A program made the translations under genes and the position numbers. From the NCBI RefSeq assembly GCF_039697315.1, contig NZ_CP155619.1:2108001-2172000 (forward strand): a DNA stretch of 64,000 nucleotides. Reading direction: 5' to 3'. Source of the DNA: Pseudomonas abietaniphila. GTDB lineage: Bacteria > Pseudomonadota > Gammaproteobacteria > Pseudomonadales > Pseudomonadaceae. The notes under the pieces were generated by a model. It was not told the DNA's origin. It searched no databases and saw only the letters and a program-made list of their open reading frames with translations. Each line of letters opens with the position of its first letter. Position 1 is the stretch's first letter. Shown here one piece after another: positions 61,431 to 64,000 of this stretch.

Positions 61431-62377
61431 GACAAATCCGCCATAAATACTTCCGGGTATTCGGACTTGCATATAAGCTTCAGGTATCCAACTACCGCAT
61501 GACTAGCGAAATCCTCCAGATCCAATCCATCTAATTCTGCAGCCAGAACATCATAATCGTGAAGACCAAAGTTGTCCGGCATATTGACCAGCCGCACAGA
61601 CATCGGCTCGTCATCATCGTTCAGCACCGTAACTCTGGCGGTGTCCTTCAGGATCTGAGGCAGCATACCTGACACGCCTTCAATGATTTGATCCTTAGTG
61701 GATAGCTCATTGAACCTAACACGCTGATGAACCTTAGTGACCAGCCCCTTTAATGGCCTAGCAAAACTGCTTAAAGAGTCTAACGATGCGATGTCGTAGT
61801 CGAACGCAACGATCGTTTTGTAGCGATTTAGTATTTCCGGCACATCACCTGCCCTTACTAACAAGTTGAAAATCAAGCCCCCCCGATGGGCTGACCTAAT
61901 ACCTCTGATCAGTTTGCTTTTTTGGCCGCGTTTGACTTCAACCACTGTTTCCGCAGCATTCAGTTGCAATTCTTTAGAAGAGTCTGACAACTCCCTGAAC
62001 TCACTAGTTAGAAAGCTCCCCATTGTGACTGCTGAGCACGAACCACGATAATACTGATAAAGACCAATACCGTTGCTTTTGTTGACGACAAAGAAATTGA
62101 ACTCCATAATTCGATCATCGCCGGTCAAGTCCGTAGACTTTATCTTATATTTTCCTGCAACAGACGACATTTTCAAAAAAGACTTTTGATCTTTTGAGGT
62201 GACTATCAACCCACATACGAATTCGGCATCTGACTGATCATCTACATACATCATTCGCATGGTGCCAGGCGCCCCCACCTCACCCCCGCTTTTAGCCGCC
62301 AAGGAGTCAAACAACACTGCTAGCGGCACGCATTTGTTCTCACTTTCTAATGTGAAGCCGTAGTACGTAACCTGCAT
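61427..62377 (-). CDS. 316-residue protein of unknown function, first gene of the two-gene cassette
   Basis: A soluble 316-residue protein: MQVTYYGFTLESENKCVPLA, FVCGLIVTSKDQKSFLKMSS, MEFNFFVVNKSNGIGLYQYY, RGSCSAVTMGSFLTSEFREL, then a charged middle and the end VVGYLKLICKSEYPEVFMAD. No catalytic motif, signal peptide or membrane helix was seen. It is AT-rich like the neighbouring cargo. The nearest analogy I can offer is the pairing of a ~315-residue cytosolic protein with a 4-TM partner in Kiwa, but gene order is reversed and I do not recognise its domain. Confidence 0.7.
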   Translation of the reverse strand: MQVTYYGFTLESENKCVPLAVLFDSLAAKSGGEVGAPGTMRMMYVDDQSDAEFVCGLIVTSKDQKSFLKMSSVAGKYKIKSTDLTGDDRIMEFNFFVVNKSNGIGLYQYYRGSCSAVTMGSFLTSEFRELSDSSKELQLNAAETVVEVKRGQKSKLIRGIRSAHRGGLIFNLLVRAGDVPEILNRYKTIVAFDYDIASLDSLSSFARPLKGLVTKVHQRVRFNELSTKDQIIEGVSGMLPQILKDTARVTVLNDDDEPMSVRLVNMPDNFGLHDYDVLAAELDGLDLEDFASHAVVGYLKLICKSEYPEVFMADLS

Positions 62378-62766
62378 ATATTAGCTATCCTAATAACTGT
62401 GGGGAAAGGCTACACGATCATTGTACTGGAGAATCAATAAATATTCTGCGATAGACGTTGCCCTTGAAGGCACTCGCCGCAAACCACCACTCGTATCACT
62501 AGGCTCCAGTGTCGAATCCGTGGGTCATGCTTGCTCGCCGGTCTAGAATTCTCCCTTCAAGCACCCAAGCGTACACCCAGGGTTGCCCGGTTGCCACGCT
62601 TGGAATCTGTATTTTGTCGAGCTAGCCGGATCCTAGGCAAATCACGCTACGTCCCATCGGATCTTGACGATATAGGCACATCGAACACTGACGAACAAAG
62701 AATGATGGCACTTAGACACTCAAAGCGATATATTTGTATGTCTTTTGAGCCCACAAGGAGTGTTGG
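62378..62766. other. intergenic region between the two-gene cassette and the NACHT gene
   Basis: A 389-bp divergent region. A plus-strand open frame at 62531-62773 overlaps the NACHT start, uses atypical residues and was not accepted. AAGGAG at 62755-62760 is the NACHT ribosome-binding site. Promoters for both directions must lie here, but none stands out. Confidence 0.5.
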
Positions 62767-64000
62767 ATGTTAGCCGAAGCTGCTGTTGCAGGTTTTATCG
62801 CGAAGAACTACGATCGGATTATAACCGTTGCTAAGAGTTCTTTTGAAAAATTCGACGAAGATCTTCGCATCAAACTAAAGCTGGCCTATCGTGACTACCT
62901 TTCCAATACGATAGCCAAGTATTCAAAATCCAAGTCTTTCTTCATCCGAAATGAGCCGACTTCCCTTTATGATTACTATGTCCCAATCGGGATTTTTGCT
63001 AACAACTTAGCGCTTAACGAGCCTAACATATCAAACTGCTTAGAGCTTTCAAAGAGAATCATCATCGCAGGAACCGGCGGAACTGGTAAGTCGATACTGA
63101 TGAAGCACCTATTCCTAGACTGCATCAGCTCGGAAAGATATGTTCCAATTATGGTTGAACTCAGAGACCTCAACGAAATTGATTCATCGCTAGACTCTTT
63201 CATCGAAACCACACTAGCAAACTACGGATTCAACACTACAGGAAGCTTCATAGAAAAAGCGAAAAAGTCAGGACACTTCTGTTTTTTCTTTGACGGCTAC
63301 GACGAGGTAAACCACAACAAGAGGAAGAAACTGATAAAGGAAATCAAGCAGATATCGGACAAGTATCCCAAGTGCCCTATAATTTTATCATCCCGCCCGG
63401 ACGAGGCATTCAATGGATTGGAGATATTTTCCATATTCAGCATTCTGCCGATGGACCTTGATACCGCAGTCACCCTTGTGAACAAACTACCTTTTGATCT
63501 CGACATTAAAAGCAAGTTTGTTAAAGCACTGCATGACAAATTATACAACGAACATCAATCATTCTTGTCTAACCCTCTCTTACTTTCGATCATGCTGCTA
63601 ACATATGGAGAAAACTCTGAAATCCCTTCAAAACTGAGTATTTTCTATAATCAAGCTTTTGAAGCATTATTCCGCCGACATGATGCGTATAAGGGAGGCT
63701 ACAATCGGGTTCGCCTTACGACGTTAGACATCCAAGATTTTTCAAGAGTTTTCAGTCTATTTTCTTTACAAACCTATGAGAAGCGCGAGTTCAAAATGTC
63801 TAGAACCGCGTGCATTACCTATATTGAAAAAAGCAGAAAAAGCTTAGGAAAAGACTTCGTCCCTGAGGCATATTTGCAGGACCTACTCACCGCAGCCTGC
63901 CTACTAACAGAGGATGGATTAGACGTAGCATTTTCACACCGCTCTTTTCAAGAGTATTTTGTTGCACTCCACATATCCGCAGCGGCCCCGGAAATACAGG
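62767..64000 (+). CDS. NACHT-domain NTPase, antiphage NLR-like protein (3' end outside window)
   Basis: Partial, at least 411 residues, with a good AAGGAG before the ATG. After a ~95-residue N-terminal part (MLAEAAVAGFIAKNYDRIIT), Walker A is AGTGGTGKS (101-109), the NACHT Walker B FFFDGYDEV (173-181), and sensor-like ILSSRPDEAF (206-215). A winged-helix region and FSHRSFQEYFVALHI near residue 396 are typical of NACHT STAND proteins. Bacterial members sense phage proteins and trigger abortive infection. The N-terminus is short and lacks a recognisable effector enzyme; the sensor C-terminus is off the window. Confidence 0.92.
   Translation, partial: MLAEAAVAGFIAKNYDRIITVAKSSFEKFDEDLRIKLKLAYRDYLSNTIAKYSKSKSFFIRNEPTSLYDYYVPIGIFANNLALNEPNISNCLELSKRIIIAGTGGTGKSILMKHLFLDCISSERYVPIMVELRDLNEIDSSLDSFIETTLANYGFNTTGSFIEKAKKSGHFCFFFDGYDEVNHNKRKKLIKEIKQISDKYPKCPIILSSRPDEAFNGLEIFSIFSILPMDLDTAVTLVNKLPFDLDIKSKFVKALHDKLYNEHQSFLSNPLLLSIMLLTYGENSEIPSKLSIFYNQAFEALFRRHDAYKGGYNRVRLTTLDIQDFSRVFSLFSLQTYEKREFKMSRTACITYIEKSRKSLGKDFVPEAYLQDLLTAACLLTEDGLDVAFSHRSFQEYFVALHISAAAPEIQ

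Noticed and set aside
60903..62377. Kiwa (KwaA/KwaB) as identity of the two-gene cassette
   Set aside because: Sizes and membrane topology are similar, but gene order is reversed and I cannot see DUF4868 features in the soluble protein.
62531..62773. Plus-strand 80-codon frame before the NACHT gene
   Set aside because: Overlaps the NACHT start and ribosome-binding site, with no family resemblance.
51229..64000. CRISPR array or tRNA attachment site in the island
   Set aside because: The only regular repeats are four 20-bp units without unique spacers, and no tRNA-like cloverleaf was seen around the integrase.

Overview
The window is a piece of a Pseudomonas chromosome, probably from the fluorescens/syringae/putida side of the genus. 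This rests on gene order matching P. aeruginosa blocks recalled from memory (PA3413-PA3418, PA3427-PA3439 and PA0846-PA0849), on genus-typical families (DUF3509, HopJ, DUF1656/FUSC efflux, short LOV protein), and on many Pseudomonas REP repeats of the GTGGGAGCGA...TCGCTCCCAC type. No tRNA, rRNA or CRISPR array was recognised.

Positions 1-5726 carry two toxin-type genes around two ordinary genes. A TccC-like RHS protein runs off the left edge. An ADP-ribosyltransferase is fused to a dermonecrotic-toxin-like N-terminus. From 5743 to 11924 lies a four-gene tripartite efflux operon (NodT outer-membrane factor, FUSC pump, DUF1656, HlyD adaptor) with a divergent LysR regulator. Then come a 2-ketoaldonate/glyoxylate reductase, an EamA exporter with an AraC regulator, and a complete iron-uptake signalling unit (ECF sigma, FecR, TonB receptor) behind a Fur-box-like site. 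Small stress genes follow: short HPF, DUF3509, a YXWGXW lipoprotein, PsiE, and YebG with a near-perfect LexA box.

Positions 22928-26595 hold a six-gene operon that joins two bufferin-type metallophore genes (bufA2, bufA1) with DoxX, a secreted alpha/beta hydrolase and the DUF692/DUF2063 (BufB/BufC) pair. It has an internal terminator and a set of dyads upstream. Next are a leucine dehydrogenase with branched-chain-type E1a/E1b/E2 genes, a SirB1-like protein, and a 1172-residue dermonecrotic-toxin-like gene with a small upstream partner. The conserved SDR/epoxide-hydrolase/aldolase, CidAB-type and flavodoxin genes follow.

Positions 42435-47394 look like a light-response module: a short LOV blue-light receptor, a LitR/CarH-type MerR regulator, an ABM-domain membrane protein, and the pterin genes folM-folE-folX. 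DUF1244, HopJ, trxB, a 2-Cys peroxiredoxin and cysZ end the core.

From about 51229 to the right edge is a mobile island, visibly more A+T rich in parts. It holds a tyrosine integrase, the tail of a second integrase, four 20-bp iterons, a helicase-like putative replication protein, a tandem pair of related winged-helix-like proteins, an XRE regulator, a membrane protein, small cargo genes and a serine recombinase with a res-like dyad. It ends with an unrecognised two-gene cassette and a NACHT NTPase of the antiphage NLR-like class that runs off the right edge. The island cargo (57237-64000) is the likeliest place for an undescribed defence system.
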